Program-made: the position numbers and the translations under genes
The notes under the pieces: generated by a model
What the model was told of the DNA's origin: nothing
What the model saw: the letters and a program-made list of their open reading frames with translations, nothing else
The model's database searches: none
Part shown: piece after piece, positions 51,275 to 60,061 of the stretch
How positions within the stretch are numbered: position 1 is the stretch's first letter
Layout: every line of letters begins with the position of its first letter
Source of the DNA: Flavisolibacter ginsenosidimutans
GTDB taxonomy: Bacteria > Bacteroidota > Bacteroidia > Chitinophagales > Chitinophagaceae
Reading direction: 5' to 3'
Length of the DNA stretch: 64,000 nucleotides
Assembly (NCBI RefSeq): GCF_007970805.1
Contig: NZ_CP042433.1
Location: 3,286,001 to 3,350,000, forward strand

Positions 51275-51523
51275 TCAGGCGAACAGTTCTTCAATGGAAA
51301 TATCGTTCAGGTAAGGTTCAAGTTTTTCGGTATCGCTAAAGCGGGTCACTTTCACCACCACGTTAAAATGCGTGTGCCACACCACTTCGAGATAAATATC
51401 GTGCAACTGGTAAAGTTGCATTTTGTAAAAATCACCCGTGCGCTGCGCTACCAGCACACCTTTTTCCCATAACGCTCTTGCCTTTTCAATTTCATTGGTA
51501 GAGGTGTAAGACCGGTCTGTCAT
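51275..51523 (-). CDS. Small hypothetical protein (82 aa)
   Basis: Not recognised. An 82-residue soluble acidic protein with a helical start (TNEIEKARALWEKGVL) and a beta-rich middle (YQLHDIYLEVVWHTHFNVVVKV), ending SIEELFA. Single gene with its own terminator. Frame, start (ATG at 51523) and composition are consistent with a gene. Confidence 0.65.
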   Translation of the reverse strand: MTDRSYTSTNEIEKARALWEKGVLVAQRTGDFYKMQLYQLHDIYLEVVWHTHFNVVVKVTRFSDTEKLEPYLNDISIEELFA

Positions 51524-51671
51524 TGTGTTTGGATTTGTCTGCGGTTTAGACTACAAATGTGACCCTCGTTTACTTTATAAACGTCAACATTAGGTTAACG
51601 GTTTTACTTCATCGGTTAACGAGCAAACAACATCGTTTGTTTTGCAAGGCAAAACTTTCTTTTGGCAAACA

Positions 51672-51700
51672 AAAAACCCGAAATTTCTTTCGGGCTTCGT
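51672..51700 (-). terminator. Terminator of the glycine-zipper gene
   Basis: Stem CCCGAAA / TTTCGGG with a TTTTTTG tail on the minus strand, about 35 bases after the stop. Confidence 0.82.
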
Positions 51701-51729
51701 AAATAAACCAGGCTGCTTGCCGCGTTTGT

Positions 51730-51981
51730 TTATGATTTTTTCTTCTTGTCTTTATGACGCCCAACCAGATAACCCGCACCGGCGCCAACCGCACCGCCAA
51801 TTAACGCACCCTTTCCTTTTTTGTGGCTAACGATAGCGCCCGTGGCTGCACCCGCTGCGCCGCCAATTACCGCGTCCTTCTTCTTGTGACTCCATTTTTT
51901 TTGTGCCGCCGCTTCGTTGACGCTTCCCGAAGCCAGCGTTAATCCCAATGCAAGCGTAACAATTGACAATAGCTTTTTCAT
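51730..51981 (-). CDS. Glycine-zipper membrane protein
   Basis: An 83-residue protein with a signal peptide (about 1-26, cut near AAAQ) and two glycine-zipper helices, DAVIGGAAGAATGAIV (about 36-51) and ALIGGAVGAGAGYLVG (about 59-74), closing with a basic RHKDKKKKS. Glycine-zipper proteins of this type (YMGG-like) insert in membranes or stabilise the envelope. The ATG at 51981 is supported by the signal peptide. Confidence 0.8.
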   Translation of the reverse strand: MKKLLSIVTLALGLTLASGSVNEAAAQKKWSHKKKDAVIGGAAGAATGAIVSHKKGKGALIGGAVGAGAGYLVGRHKDKKKKS

Positions 51982-52118
51982 ACACAGATTTTTTTTAAAT
52001 GATGCAATAAGGCTACCTGTGCATTGCTTAAACAATATACTTGCCAAGATAAACAAGACAAAGGTTGTGCTCGCCCTAAGCAATTGTTGGTGGCACATCT
52101 TTTTACACCACTGGCACA

Positions 52119-53114
52119 ATGAAAGACGGGAAATTAGGCATTGCACTGGTAGGTCTTGGATCGTACAGCGAAGGGCAGTTAGCACCGGCCTTGCAACAGA
52201 CGAAGCATTGTTACCTGGCCGGCATCGTAACCGGAAGCAGCGACAAAGCCGCGCAATGGAAAACAAAATACAATCTGCCTGCAAACGCTTGTTACACTTA
52301 CGAAACGTTTGACAGAATCAAAGAGGATTCAAACGTTGACATCGTTTATGTGGTTCTTCCCAACGCACTGCACGCGGAATACGTTGTTCGTGCAGCACAA
52401 GCAGGAAAGCATGTCATTTGCGAAAAGCCAATGGCCGTAACTGTGGAGGAATGCGACCGCATGATTGCCGCCTGCAAAGAAGCGGGCAAGATGCTTTCCG
52501 TCGGGTACCGTTTACACTTTGAGCCGCACAACAAAGAAGCGATGCGCATCGGCCAACAAAAAGTTTTTGGCGATGTAAAGTGGATTGAAGCCGAACACGG
52601 CCTGAGCGAGGCAACAGGCTGGCGTTTGAAAAAAGCATTGGCCGGCGGCGGCCCGCTTATGGATGTGGGCATTTACTGTGTGCAGGCTGCCCGCTACCTT
52701 ACAGGCCTGGAGCCTGTTGCCGTTACAGCACAAGAAGGCTTTAAGCACCACCCCGAGAAATTTAACGGCATCGAAGAATCCATTACCTGGCAAATGGAAA
52801 TGCCGGACGGCATTGTGGCCAAATGCACAAGCTCTTACTCGGAAAAACAAAACCGATTGCTTGTAGAAGCCGAACGAGGCTGGCTCGAACTTTCACCGGC
52901 TTATTCTTACGCAGGCATTGAAGGAAGAACAGCCGAAGGCAAGATGGATTTTGCGCAGGTAAATCAACAGGCTTTGCAGATGGATGATTTTGCCTTGTGC
53001 GTCAAAGAAGGAAAACCTTCGCCGGTTTCGGGTGAAGAAGGAAGACAAGACGTAAAAATTTTGCAGGCTATTTACCGGGCAATGCATACCGGTGAAAGAG
53101 CGGTAATCGAATAA
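52119..53114 (+). CDS. Gfo/Idh/MocA-family oxidoreductase
   Basis: A 331-residue NAD(P)-dependent sugar oxidoreductase. The N-terminal Rossmann domain has ALVGLGSYSEGQ (about 9-20), the diagnostic EKP is in HVICEKPMAVTVEE (about 102-115), and the C-terminal domain has GGGPLMDVGIYCVQ (about 182-195) with the catalytic Asp/His-like positions. No Tat signal, so cytoplasmic. The gene has no sugar-related neighbours; substrate unknown. Confidence 0.9.
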   Translation: MKDGKLGIALVGLGSYSEGQLAPALQQTKHCYLAGIVTGSSDKAAQWKTKYNLPANACYTYETFDRIKEDSNVDIVYVVLPNALHAEYVVRAAQAGKHVICEKPMAVTVEECDRMIAACKEAGKMLSVGYRLHFEPHNKEAMRIGQQKVFGDVKWIEAEHGLSEATGWRLKKALAGGGPLMDVGIYCVQAARYLTGLEPVAVTAQEGFKHHPEKFNGIEESITWQMEMPDGIVAKCTSSYSEKQNRLLVEAERGWLELSPAYSYAGIEGRTAEGKMDFAQVNQQALQMDDFALCVKEGKPSPVSGEEGRQDVKILQAIYRAMHTGERAVIE

Positions 53115-53181
53115 TCCTTGCTAAGTCGTTGTTCTTAAAAACGCAACGCTGTACTGTGCAACGCTGCTGCGTAGTAAATGG

Positions 53182-53219
53182 TCACACTCATCATTCATAA
53201 CCCATAATTCATCACTCAT
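53182..53219. repeat. Type D word upstream of the S46 peptidase gene
   Basis: CACTCATCATTCATAACCCA then TAATTCATCACTCAT, pyrimidine/adenine-rich, directly followed by the TACATTTG box. Confidence 0.55.
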
Positions 53220-53227
53220 TACATTTG
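53220..53227 (+). promoter_or_regulatory. Probable S46 peptidase -7 box (TACATTTG)
   Basis: Exact TAnnTTTG match, 19 bases before the ATG at 53247. Confidence 0.6.
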
Positions 53228-53246
53228 CCCGCACAAAAATTAGTCT

Positions 53247-55424
53247 ATGAAAAGAACAACGATTGCATTTCTTTTATTTGTATCCTTTGCATTCCGCGCC
53301 GCGGCCGACGAAGGCATGTGGCTGCCGCTATTGTTGGGACAGCAAGTGTACAACGACATGGTGAAAAAAGGCCTCAAGCTTACCAAAGAACAACTTTATT
53401 CCATCAACCAACCTTCGGTGAAAGACGCCATCCTGATTTTTGGTAGTGGCTGCACCGGTGAGATCGTGAGCAACCAGGGTCTCATCTTTACCAACCACCA
53501 CTGCGGCTACGATGCCATTGCCAAAGCCAGCACGGTGGAACACAACTACCTGCACGACGGCTTCTATGCCAAAAACACGGGTGAAGAAATTCCCTCGCAG
53601 CTTTCCGTGCAATTTTTATTGCGCATTGATGACGTAACAAAGCTGGTGATGGACTCGTTGAAAAATCTTACCGGTGCTGAACGAGCGGCAAGACAAACAC
53701 AAATCATCCAGGCCATCAATGACCGCATGAGCGATGCGGCGCAAAGCATTGAAACGAAAGTAAGCCCGCTGTTTAAAGGCAACCAGTTCCTTGCTTTTGT
53801 TTACCAGCGCTACACCGACATTCGTTTGGTGGGCGCACCGCCGGAAGCCTTTGGCAAATTTGGCGGCGATACCGACAACTGGGAATGGCCGCGCCACACG
53901 TGTGATTTTTCGGTGTTTCGGGTGTACGCAACAAAAGACGGCAAGCCTACGAAATACAGTGCCGCCAACATTCCGTTGAAACCAAAATGGTATTTACCCG
54001 TTTCGTTGAAAGGCGTAAGAGAAGGCGATTTTTCCATGATCTTCGGCTATCCCGGAAGCACCAACCGGTACGAATCGTCTTACGGCATTCAGCTTTCTAC
54101 CGACATCAACAATCCTTCATTGGTCAAGCTTCGCCACGTGCGCATGAAGTACATGATGGACGAAATGAAGAAAGACCCTGCCATTAAACTGCAGCTTGCT
54201 TCCAGCTACGCTTCCATTGCCAACTACTGGAAATTTTACAAAGGCGAAACCGAAGAACTTTACAAATACGATGTCTTCGGGCAAAAACGCAAAGAAGAAG
54301 AAGCCTTTCAAAAATGGGCTACATCGAAACCCGAATACGCCAATATTTTTAAAGACCTGAAAAATGCTTACGATGCCTGGCGGCCTTATGCCATGCAACG
54401 TATGTACATTAACGAAGGCCTGGCTTCGCGTCCCTTGCTGGGTTCACCGCTTTTGCAGTTTGCCGCTTCACTGCAAAAACTGGAAACCAGTCTTGTGAAA
54501 ACCGGAAGCACGCAAGCCGAGGTTAAACAAGCACTGGACGATGCCGGGGCTGCGCGACAGGATTTTATCAAAGCCGAGAACAAGCCATCGGACCAAAACA
54601 TTGTGGCGGCGGTACTGCAAATGTTTTACAACGACATTCCAAAAGACCAACGGCCGGTTGGTTTTTACGAGGCGCTGCGCAACGAGTACGGGAGCCTGGA
54701 CAAAGCATCTACTTACCAGAAATATGCAGAAGCTGTTTTCCGGGAAACCATGTTGCTTGATGACCAGAAGTGGAACGCTTTTGTGCGCAACCCGGATGCA
54801 AACACGTTGCAGCAAGACCTGGCTTATAACCTGGCTTCTGCCTTTTGGAAAAACTACCAAAGCAAATACTACCCGCTTTACCAGCAGTTTGAAACCAAAA
54901 ACAACGAATGGGCAAGGCTTTATTTGAAAGGCGTGATGGAAGAAAATCCAAAGAAGATCATGTATCCGGATGCGACGTTTACCATGCGGGTGAGCTACGG
55001 CAAAGTGGCCGGCTACAAACCCCGCGATGCCGTGTATTACGATTACGTGACCACATCAAAAGGCGTATTGGAAAAATACAAGCCGGGTGATTACGAATTT
55101 GATTTGCCAAAAGACGCCGTGGAAAAATTAAAGGCAAAAGACTTTGGCCAATACAAGGATGCGAAGTACAATGACCTGGTGACTTGCTTCATTACCACTA
55201 ACGACATTACGGGCGGCAACTCCGGCTCGCCGGTGATGAACGGCAAGGGCGAACTCATTGGCCTTGCCTTTGACGGCAATTACGAAGCCCTGAGTCACAA
55301 GCTGGCTTTCGACAAAGATTTAAACCGCACCATCAACGTTGACATTCGCTATGTGTTGTGGGTGATTGACAAAGTGGGCGGCGCACAAAACATCATCAAG
55401 GAACTAACCTTGCGCAAACAATAA
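53247..55424 (+). CDS. S46 dipeptidyl-peptidase, DPP7-like
   Basis: A 725-residue exported serine peptidase (signal peptide about 1-20, mature start DEGMWLP). The catalytic His is in FTNHHCGYD (His85), the Ser in GGNSGSPV (Ser659). At the specificity position the sequence is LAFDGN with Gly677, as in DPP7 of Porphyromonas, which accepts hydrophobic P1 residues, and unlike the Arg (FDRN) of DPP11, which prefers Asp/Glu. It should release dipeptides from the N-terminus of oligopeptides in the periplasm. The family is almost limited to Bacteroidota. No T9SS domain is present. Confidence 0.95.
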   Translation: MKRTTIAFLLFVSFAFRAAADEGMWLPLLLGQQVYNDMVKKGLKLTKEQLYSINQPSVKDAILIFGSGCTGEIVSNQGLIFTNHHCGYDAIAKASTVEHNYLHDGFYAKNTGEEIPSQLSVQFLLRIDDVTKLVMDSLKNLTGAERAARQTQIIQAINDRMSDAAQSIETKVSPLFKGNQFLAFVYQRYTDIRLVGAPPEAFGKFGGDTDNWEWPRHTCDFSVFRVYATKDGKPTKYSAANIPLKPKWYLPVSLKGVREGDFSMIFGYPGSTNRYESSYGIQLSTDINNPSLVKLRHVRMKYMMDEMKKDPAIKLQLASSYASIANYWKFYKGETEELYKYDVFGQKRKEEEAFQKWATSKPEYANIFKDLKNAYDAWRPYAMQRMYINEGLASRPLLGSPLLQFAASLQKLETSLVKTGSTQAEVKQALDDAGAARQDFIKAENKPSDQNIVAAVLQMFYNDIPKDQRPVGFYEALRNEYGSLDKASTYQKYAEAVFRETMLLDDQKWNAFVRNPDANTLQQDLAYNLASAFWKNYQSKYYPLYQQFETKNNEWARLYLKGVMEENPKKIMYPDATFTMRVSYGKVAGYKPRDAVYYDYVTTSKGVLEKYKPGDYEFDLPKDAVEKLKAKDFGQYKDAKYNDLVTCFITTNDITGGNSGSPVMNGKGELIGLAFDGNYEALSHKLAFDKDLNRTINVDIRYVLWVIDKVGGAQNIIKELTLRKQ

Positions 55425-55505
55425 AATTGAGTAACTATATACGACTTGGGACAAAACATGAATATCATAACTTGACATTTAATCCTAAACAGGAAAAAAA
55501 AAGAA

Positions 55506-55670
55506 ATGAGTAAAAGGGAGCGAGATTTTGAAGAAAAGCAGGCAATAAAAGAACGCTTACAAAAGCAGACTACCGAACAACTTCTTGAACGATTAAAAGA
55601 AGGTCATGTAAGTAGTTGGGCAAGGAAAGTTGTCGAAGGGATTTTAAAAGAAAGAGGCATAATCATATAA
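55506..55670 (+). CDS. Small hypothetical protein (54 aa)
   Basis: An ATG at 55506 opens a 54-codon frame ending at TAA 55670. The product is highly charged and helical (SKRERDFEEKQAIKERLQ... LLERLKEGHVSSWARKVVEG) and ends RGIII. The start follows an A-rich stretch. Codon use is AT-rich compared with the flanking peptidase, and no repeat underlies it. It fills the 365-base gap between the S46 peptidase and the next gene. Confidence 0.5.
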   Translation: MSKRERDFEEKQAIKERLQKQTTEQLLERLKEGHVSSWARKVVEGILKERGIII

Positions 55671-55789
55671 TTTTTACCCCGCCTTGCCCAACTCGTACAT
55701 AGTTACCTAAAATTCTTTTCAAAACCGAAAAGCCAGTCCTTCAAACATGGAGTGGCTTTTTCTTTATTGCCTGAACTACTTTTGAACGG

Positions 55790-56464
55790 ATGATGAAACG
55801 CTTCCTCTTCTTCAGTCTTAGCCTTAACCTTTGTCTCTTTGCTTCTGCACAGGAAAACTTTAGCGCTGCTACCGGTGTTTCGCTGTTGCACAACTTTAGC
55901 CCGCGGCAACAGTTCAATGCCGTCGGTCATACAATTCACCTGTCCGCTCATTTTTCACCCACGCAAAGCGCTTACGCGTGGGTGGAATATTACACCGAAG
56001 GAAAGTTCAAAAACGATTTTATCGCTACCGCAAAGTCGCCGCTCCTGTCACCACAACAAATAGCTCTTGTAGCCACGGGACGACTGGCATATCGGCATTT
56101 TTCAATTGGATGGAAACATTATTTCAAAGGCAGTTATTCCAATGACAATAGCGTAAATGTTTACGGACTTGCGGGCTTTGGTTTTTTGTTTGCCACCGTC
56201 AGCAATACTTTTTCCACGAATGTAGATACAACGCAATACAGCCTTGCAACGGCAAGCGGTTCGGGTACCGTGCGCAAGCTTACGTTTGACGTGGGCCTCG
56301 GCGCCGAAAGAAGTCTTGCGGGGAACATTTACCTTTTTGCCGATGTTCGTTCCTGGTTGCCGGCATCAAGCAATCCCTCGCCTTATTTACACAATCAGCG
56401 CAACGTTCCGCTACCGTTTATGCTTTCGGCAGGCTTGCGGATTTTATTGGGTTCTGTTGATTAA
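55790..56464 (+). CDS. Hypothetical outer-membrane beta-barrel protein
   Basis: A 224-residue protein with a signal peptide (about 1-20, MMKRFLFFSLSLNLCLFASA) and a series of alternating strands with aromatic residues (HLSAHFSPTQSAYAWVEYYT, NVYGLAGFGFLFATV) that fit an 8-10-strand barrel. The family is not recognised. It lies immediately before the largest inverted repeat of the window. Confidence 0.68.
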   Translation: MMKRFLFFSLSLNLCLFASAQENFSAATGVSLLHNFSPRQQFNAVGHTIHLSAHFSPTQSAYAWVEYYTEGKFKNDFIATAKSPLLSPQQIALVATGRLAYRHFSIGWKHYFKGSYSNDNSVNVYGLAGFGFLFATVSNTFSTNVDTTQYSLATASGSGTVRKLTFDVGLGAERSLAGNIYLFADVRSWLPASSNPSPYLHNQRNVPLPFMLSAGLRILLGSVD

Positions 56465-56468
56465 GGAC

Positions 56469-56556
56469 GTGAGACGTCAAACGAGAGACGTGAGACCGTA
56501 GAGTCTTTTCGATTTAATGCGGCCTACGGTTTCACGTCTCTCGTTTGACGTCTCAC
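56469..56556. repeat. Near-perfect 33-bp inverted repeat (type D) upstream of the epimerase gene
   Basis: The arms at 56469-56501 and 56524-56556 match at 32 of 33 positions with a 22-base loop. The arms are themselves made of tandem words GTGAGACGTC and ACGAGAGACGTGAGACC. The right arm is followed 5 bases later by TTACTTTG, the likely -7 box of the epimerase gene. Confidence 0.95.
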
Positions 56557-56601
56557 ATTCCTTACTTTGCACCGCTTTCTTTCACCATTAATTCATTCAT
56601 C

Positions 56602-57717
56602 ATGCAAGGCAGCATCATTCAGTCCGTAGAAATTTACAAGCTTTTTATTCCGCTGAAAGAACCTTTTGTTATTTCCCTTGGACCCATCAACAACGTGCAA
56701 AACGTGGTTGTCATTCTTCGCACGGCAGACGGCTGCGCAGGCTACGGCGAATGCAGTCCGTACATGACTATCAACGGCGAAAGCGTGGACACCTGCTTTA
56801 TCGTGGGACAATACTTTGCGCAGGTGCTTAAAGGGAAAAATGCGCTGGACATTGCGGGCTGCATCGAAGCGATGGACAAAACCATTTACGCCAACAGCAG
56901 CATTAAAAGTGCTTTTGATATTGCCTTGCATGACATTGCCGCACAACACAGCGGCGTGCCGCTGTACAAGTTTTTAGGCGGTGAAAAAAACAAAATTTTG
57001 GAAACCGACATGACCGTAAGCATCGGCGATCCGCAAAAGATGAAAGACGACGCCATAAAGTTTAAAGCGCAAGGTTTTCCGGCCATTAAAGTGAAACTGG
57101 GCGGGAAAAAAGAAGACGACGTTGAACGCATCAAAGCCATTCGAGAAGGCATTGGCATGGAGCATCCGCTGCGCATTGACGCCAACCAGGGATGGCGCAC
57201 GCCGGATTATGCCATTGAGGTTTTGAAAGCTTTGAGTGAATTCAATGTTGAGCATTGCGAAGAACCCATTTCGCGGCACCGCTTTATGGAGTTGAACAAA
57301 GTGTCCTTGTCTTCGCTTATTCCCATCATGGCCGATGAAAGTTGCGGCGATGAATGGGATGCCGAGCGTTTGATACAACTGAAGGCCTGCCAGATGTTCA
57401 ACATAAAGCTGGGGAAGAGCAGCGGTTTTTACAAAGGGAAAAAGATTGCGGAACTTGGCGCGGCAGCCGGAATGCACATGCAGGTGGGTGGCTTTATGGA
57501 ATCGCGCCTGGGCATGACGGCTGCGGCGCATTTGGCCCTGAGCAACGACCACATTGTGCATTGCGATTTTGATACGCCGCTCATGTTTACCGAAGACCCT
57601 GTGATTGGCGGAATAAAATATTTGGACAAAGGCGTGATTGACGTTCCGGATGTTCCCGGCCTCGGCGCAGTGATAGACGATACTTATTTAAAGAAAGCCG
57701 AGAGTTGGAGTTTGTAA
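56602..57717 (+). CDS. Dipeptide epimerase-like enolase-superfamily protein
   Basis: A 371-residue muconate-lactonizing/epimerase subgroup enzyme. The catalytic Lys pair is in AIKVKLGG (about 166-173), the metal ligands are Asp in DANQGW (about 198), Glu in CEEPIS (about 225) and Asp in ADESCG (about 250), and the second base is in NIKLGKSSG (about 275). Typical substrates are L-Ala-D/L-Glu and related dipeptides from murein recycling. The ATG at 56602 is chosen; an earlier in-frame ATG at 56545 lies inside the repeat. Confidence 0.87.
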   Translation: MQGSIIQSVEIYKLFIPLKEPFVISLGPINNVQNVVVILRTADGCAGYGECSPYMTINGESVDTCFIVGQYFAQVLKGKNALDIAGCIEAMDKTIYANSSIKSAFDIALHDIAAQHSGVPLYKFLGGEKNKILETDMTVSIGDPQKMKDDAIKFKAQGFPAIKVKLGGKKEDDVERIKAIREGIGMEHPLRIDANQGWRTPDYAIEVLKALSEFNVEHCEEPISRHRFMELNKVSLSSLIPIMADESCGDEWDAERLIQLKACQMFNIKLGKSSGFYKGKKIAELGAAAGMHMQVGGFMESRLGMTAAAHLALSNDHIVHCDFDTPLMFTEDPVIGGIKYLDKGVIDVPDVPGLGAVIDDTYLKKAESWSL

Positions 57718-58101
57718 ACCACAGAGAAGAGAGAAGAAGATGCCTCGCGGAGGGCATCCGAAAAATCCCGACAATCCTTTCCAATCAGTGTAATCTGTGG
57801 TTATAAAGAAAGGGGCCCCGAACCAAGGCCCCTTTTACAAGCCACCATCCTCTTCCACCTAAGAGGTCGTTTATAAGAAGTTTCAAAAGTTAAGGGTGAA
57901 GCGTTTCGTAGTAATGAATAAACAAACGCAATACCAATTACGTTTGCTGCTTAGAAAGCGCATGATTCCACAGTTTTACTCTTCGATTGTGTAGCCAAAC
58001 GTCAACAGAATGGTGACGCGCCTCAACATTTTCCACACTTTTTCGTTTGTCGAAACTAACAGCGGCTTTAAAGTCCTTCTTCGTTTGTCGGCAATGTACC
58101 T
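57718..58101. terminator. 384-base gap with a terminator (57809-57836) and a small hairpin
   Basis: After the epimerase stop come a GATGCC/GGCATC hairpin (57739-57758) and a rho-independent terminator, stem AAGGGGCC / GGCCCCTT followed by TTTTAC. The segment 57841-58101 shows no ORF or repeat that I can support. Confidence 0.75.
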
Positions 58102-58110
58102 TTGGCCGCT

Positions 58111-59241
58111 ATGGTTATTGCGGTGAACACAAGGTTTCTGCTGCCGGGTAAACTGGAGGGTTTTGGCTATTTTACCAAAGAAGTGTTGCAGCCGCTAACG
58201 GCAAAGCATCCCGAACACCAATTCCATTTTTTCTTTGACCGGCCTTTTGACAAGAGCTATCTTTTTTCAAGCAACGTGCAAGGGCATGTTCTATCTCCGC
58301 CGGCTCGCCATCCCCTGCTTTGGAAATACTGGTTTGATGTGAAGGTGCCGCAGCTTTTAAAAAAGGTAAAAGCCGATGTCTTTCTTTCACCCGACGGGCA
58401 ATGTTCATTAACCACCAAAGTGCCGCAGGTTTTGGTGGTGCACGACCTGGGCTTTTTGCATCATCCCGAAAGTTATCAAACCAGTCATCTTCGTTATTAC
58501 AAACATTACACACCCAAGTTTATTAATAAGGCAAAAAGGGTGATAACCGTTTCGGAATTTTCGAAGCAGGACATCGTTCAGCAATACAAAGTCAGTGAAG
58601 AAAAAATCAGTGTGGTGCACAACGGCGTGAAGGACATTTTTGCGCCAATATATTTTGACGAACAAACAGCCGTAAAAGAAAAGCACACCGGCGGGCTTGA
58701 ATATTTTTTATACGCCGGCGCCATTCAGCCGCGCAAAAACTTAATTAATCTTCTCAAAGCCTTTTCTGTTTTTAAACGGCGGTTACAAAGCTCCATGAAG
58801 CTGGTGCTTGCCGGAAGATTGGCCTGGAAGAACGACGAATTTTTGTCCTTGCTCAAAACCTACAAATACAAAGACGACGTGGTGCTCACCGGTTATTTAG
58901 AAGAAGGCGAACTCGCTAAGCTAATGGCGTCTGCCTATGCTTTTGTTTATCCTTCCTTGTTTGAAGGTTTTGGCTTGCCGGTGATGGAAGCGATGAAATG
59001 CGGCGTGCCGGTGCTCACCTCAAAAGCATCTTCCATGGAAGAAATCAGCGAAGGCACGGCGATGGTTTTTGACCCGCAGAACGTAGATGAAATAGCCGAT
59101 GCCTTAATGCGGATTTACAAAGATGAAGTAGGAAGGAAACTGTTGATTGAAAAAGGAAAGATCGTTGCGGAAAAGTATAGTTGGGAGAAGACAGCGGAGG
59201 GTGTTTGGGAGGAATTACTGAAAGCAGTAAGTAACCGTTGA
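58111..59241 (+). CDS. Glycosyltransferase, GT-B fold (GT1/GT4 family)
   Basis: A 376-residue GT-B enzyme. The N-terminal domain has VIAVNTRFL (2-10) and VLVVHDLGFLHHPE (about 111-124); the C-terminal donor-binding domain has YAGAIQPRKNL (about 209-219), and the family motif EGFGLPVMEAMKCGVPVLTS (about 288-307), in which the two Glu bind the nucleotide sugar. The acceptor is unknown; such enzymes make surface glycans. The tail WEKTAEGVWEELLKAVSNR has a second, degraded copy downstream after two REP elements. The ATG at 58111 is preferred to a TTG 9 bases upstream. Confidence 0.9.
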   Translation: MVIAVNTRFLLPGKLEGFGYFTKEVLQPLTAKHPEHQFHFFFDRPFDKSYLFSSNVQGHVLSPPARHPLLWKYWFDVKVPQLLKKVKADVFLSPDGQCSLTTKVPQVLVVHDLGFLHHPESYQTSHLRYYKHYTPKFINKAKRVITVSEFSKQDIVQQYKVSEEKISVVHNGVKDIFAPIYFDEQTAVKEKHTGGLEYFLYAGAIQPRKNLINLLKAFSVFKRRLQSSMKLVLAGRLAWKNDEFLSLLKTYKYKDDVVLTGYLEEGELAKLMASAYAFVYPSLFEGFGLPVMEAMKCGVPVLTSKASSMEEISEGTAMVFDPQNVDEIADALMRIYKDEVGRKLLIEKGKIVAEKYSWEKTAEGVWEELLKAVSNR

Positions 59242-59252
59242 CTTCATTGCTT

Positions 59253-59274
59253 CCGTTGGCGTCTTCGCCAACGG
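59253..59274. repeat. REP palindrome (repeat A), copy 4
   Basis: CCGTTGGCG-TCTT-CGCCAACGG, a perfect 9-bp stem 11 bases after the glycosyltransferase stop. Confidence 0.85.
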
Positions 59275-59296
59275 ATTATGAAACTTAACCAAAATG

Positions 59297-59324
59297 GCTC
59301 GTTGGCGCGGACGCCAACAAGAGC
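59297..59324. repeat. REP palindrome (repeat A), copy 5
   Basis: GCTC-GTTGGCG / CGGA / CGCCAAC-AA-GAGC; together with copy 4 it forms a pair like a BIME, 53 kb from the RAYT. Confidence 0.85.
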
Positions 59325-59327
59325 TAC

Positions 59328-59378
59328 AGAAGACGGCGGAGGGAGTCTGGAAGGAGTTGATGAAGACCTTGCAATAAA
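59328..59378 (+). pseudogene. 3' remnant of a glycosyltransferase gene
   Basis: The frame CAG-AAG-ACG... to TAA 59378 encodes QKTAEGVWKELMKTLQ, matching the end of the intact upstream enzyme (EKTAEGVWEELLKAV) at about three quarters of the bases. It lacks any start and follows a REP pair directly. Best read as the tail of a second, mostly deleted glycosyltransferase gene. Confidence 0.7.
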
Positions 59379-59423
59379 TTACTTGCATTGGCATAGTTAT
59401 GCCAATGCAAGTAATAAGCGTTA

Positions 59424-59920
59424 TTATTTGTTAAATAAATAAACTTGTTGTTGTGGGATGGCTGGGTCGTACGATGCCGTTTGCCCGTTGTATTTTATAG
59501 AAAGACGCGGGTACAAGCAATAACAAGCGCTAGTATCGGCTTCGCAAATGGAATAATGCTTATAGTCCACGAAGAGCGTATCAATATCCGCATTTGAAAA
59601 TTCTAAGTAATAGTCTTTGATGTTGTTGTCTGCGCTTTTATAGCCGATGTCTTTCGTGAGCATTGCCCCTAAATTATAACCGTCTGAACCAGCCCGCCCA
59701 AAATCGTACACATAATTTTTTGTGCCGTTCGATAGGTAGTAAAGTCTTAGATTATTAAGTGTGCTGTCAGCAAGCCTTTGTCCATTTATTTTCAGAACAA
59801 AATAGAAAGTATAAGGTAATAGATAACCCATAAAAGCTGGGCAATCATTGGCTGGTTTTTTTTACAAGAAAGAAAAATAAGCGAGGCTATTAAAAAAGTA
59901 AGCCCAAAAAATTGTTTCAT
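59424..59920 (-). CDS. Hypothetical lipoprotein broken by a poly-A tract
   Basis: The ATG at 59920 starts a fine lipoprotein signal peptide (MKQFFGLTFLIASLIFLSC, Cys19). Right after the Cys codon there is a run of eight A on the coding strand (59856-59863) and the frame then stops after about 42 codons. With nine A it would continue CKKKPANDCPAFMGYLLPYT into the 135-residue frame 59424-59831. This is either a phase-variable lipoprotein or a sequence error. The soluble part has CEADTSACYCLYP and is not recognised. Confidence 0.7.
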
Positions 59921-60035
59921 GGTTTTTTGTTTTTTTACGCCGTTGTTGGTATGCCGCTACGCTTTGTGCGTTGGCGTATCAACAATGACGAAAAATACAA
60001 CTTACCTGCGAACAAAACCATCTCTTCCTCACGCC

Positions 60036-60043
60036 TAACTTTG
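60036..60043 (+). promoter_or_regulatory. Probable murI -7 box (TAACTTTG) inside a type D word
   Basis: Exact TAnnTTTG match. It is the first unit of AACTTTGAACTTTAAACTTT-type repeats that run to the TTG start of murI at 60062. Confidence 0.5.
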
Positions 60044-60061
60044 AACTTTAAACTTTCGACT

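Noticed and set aside
51982-52284. Long N-terminal extension of the glycine-zipper protein
   Set aside because: It is antisense to the start of the oxidoreductase gene; the signal peptide begins at ATG 51981.
57841-58101. Non-coding RNA or tRNA in the gap before the glycosyltransferase
   Set aside because: No cloverleaf, no conserved stem and no terminator of its own could be recognised.
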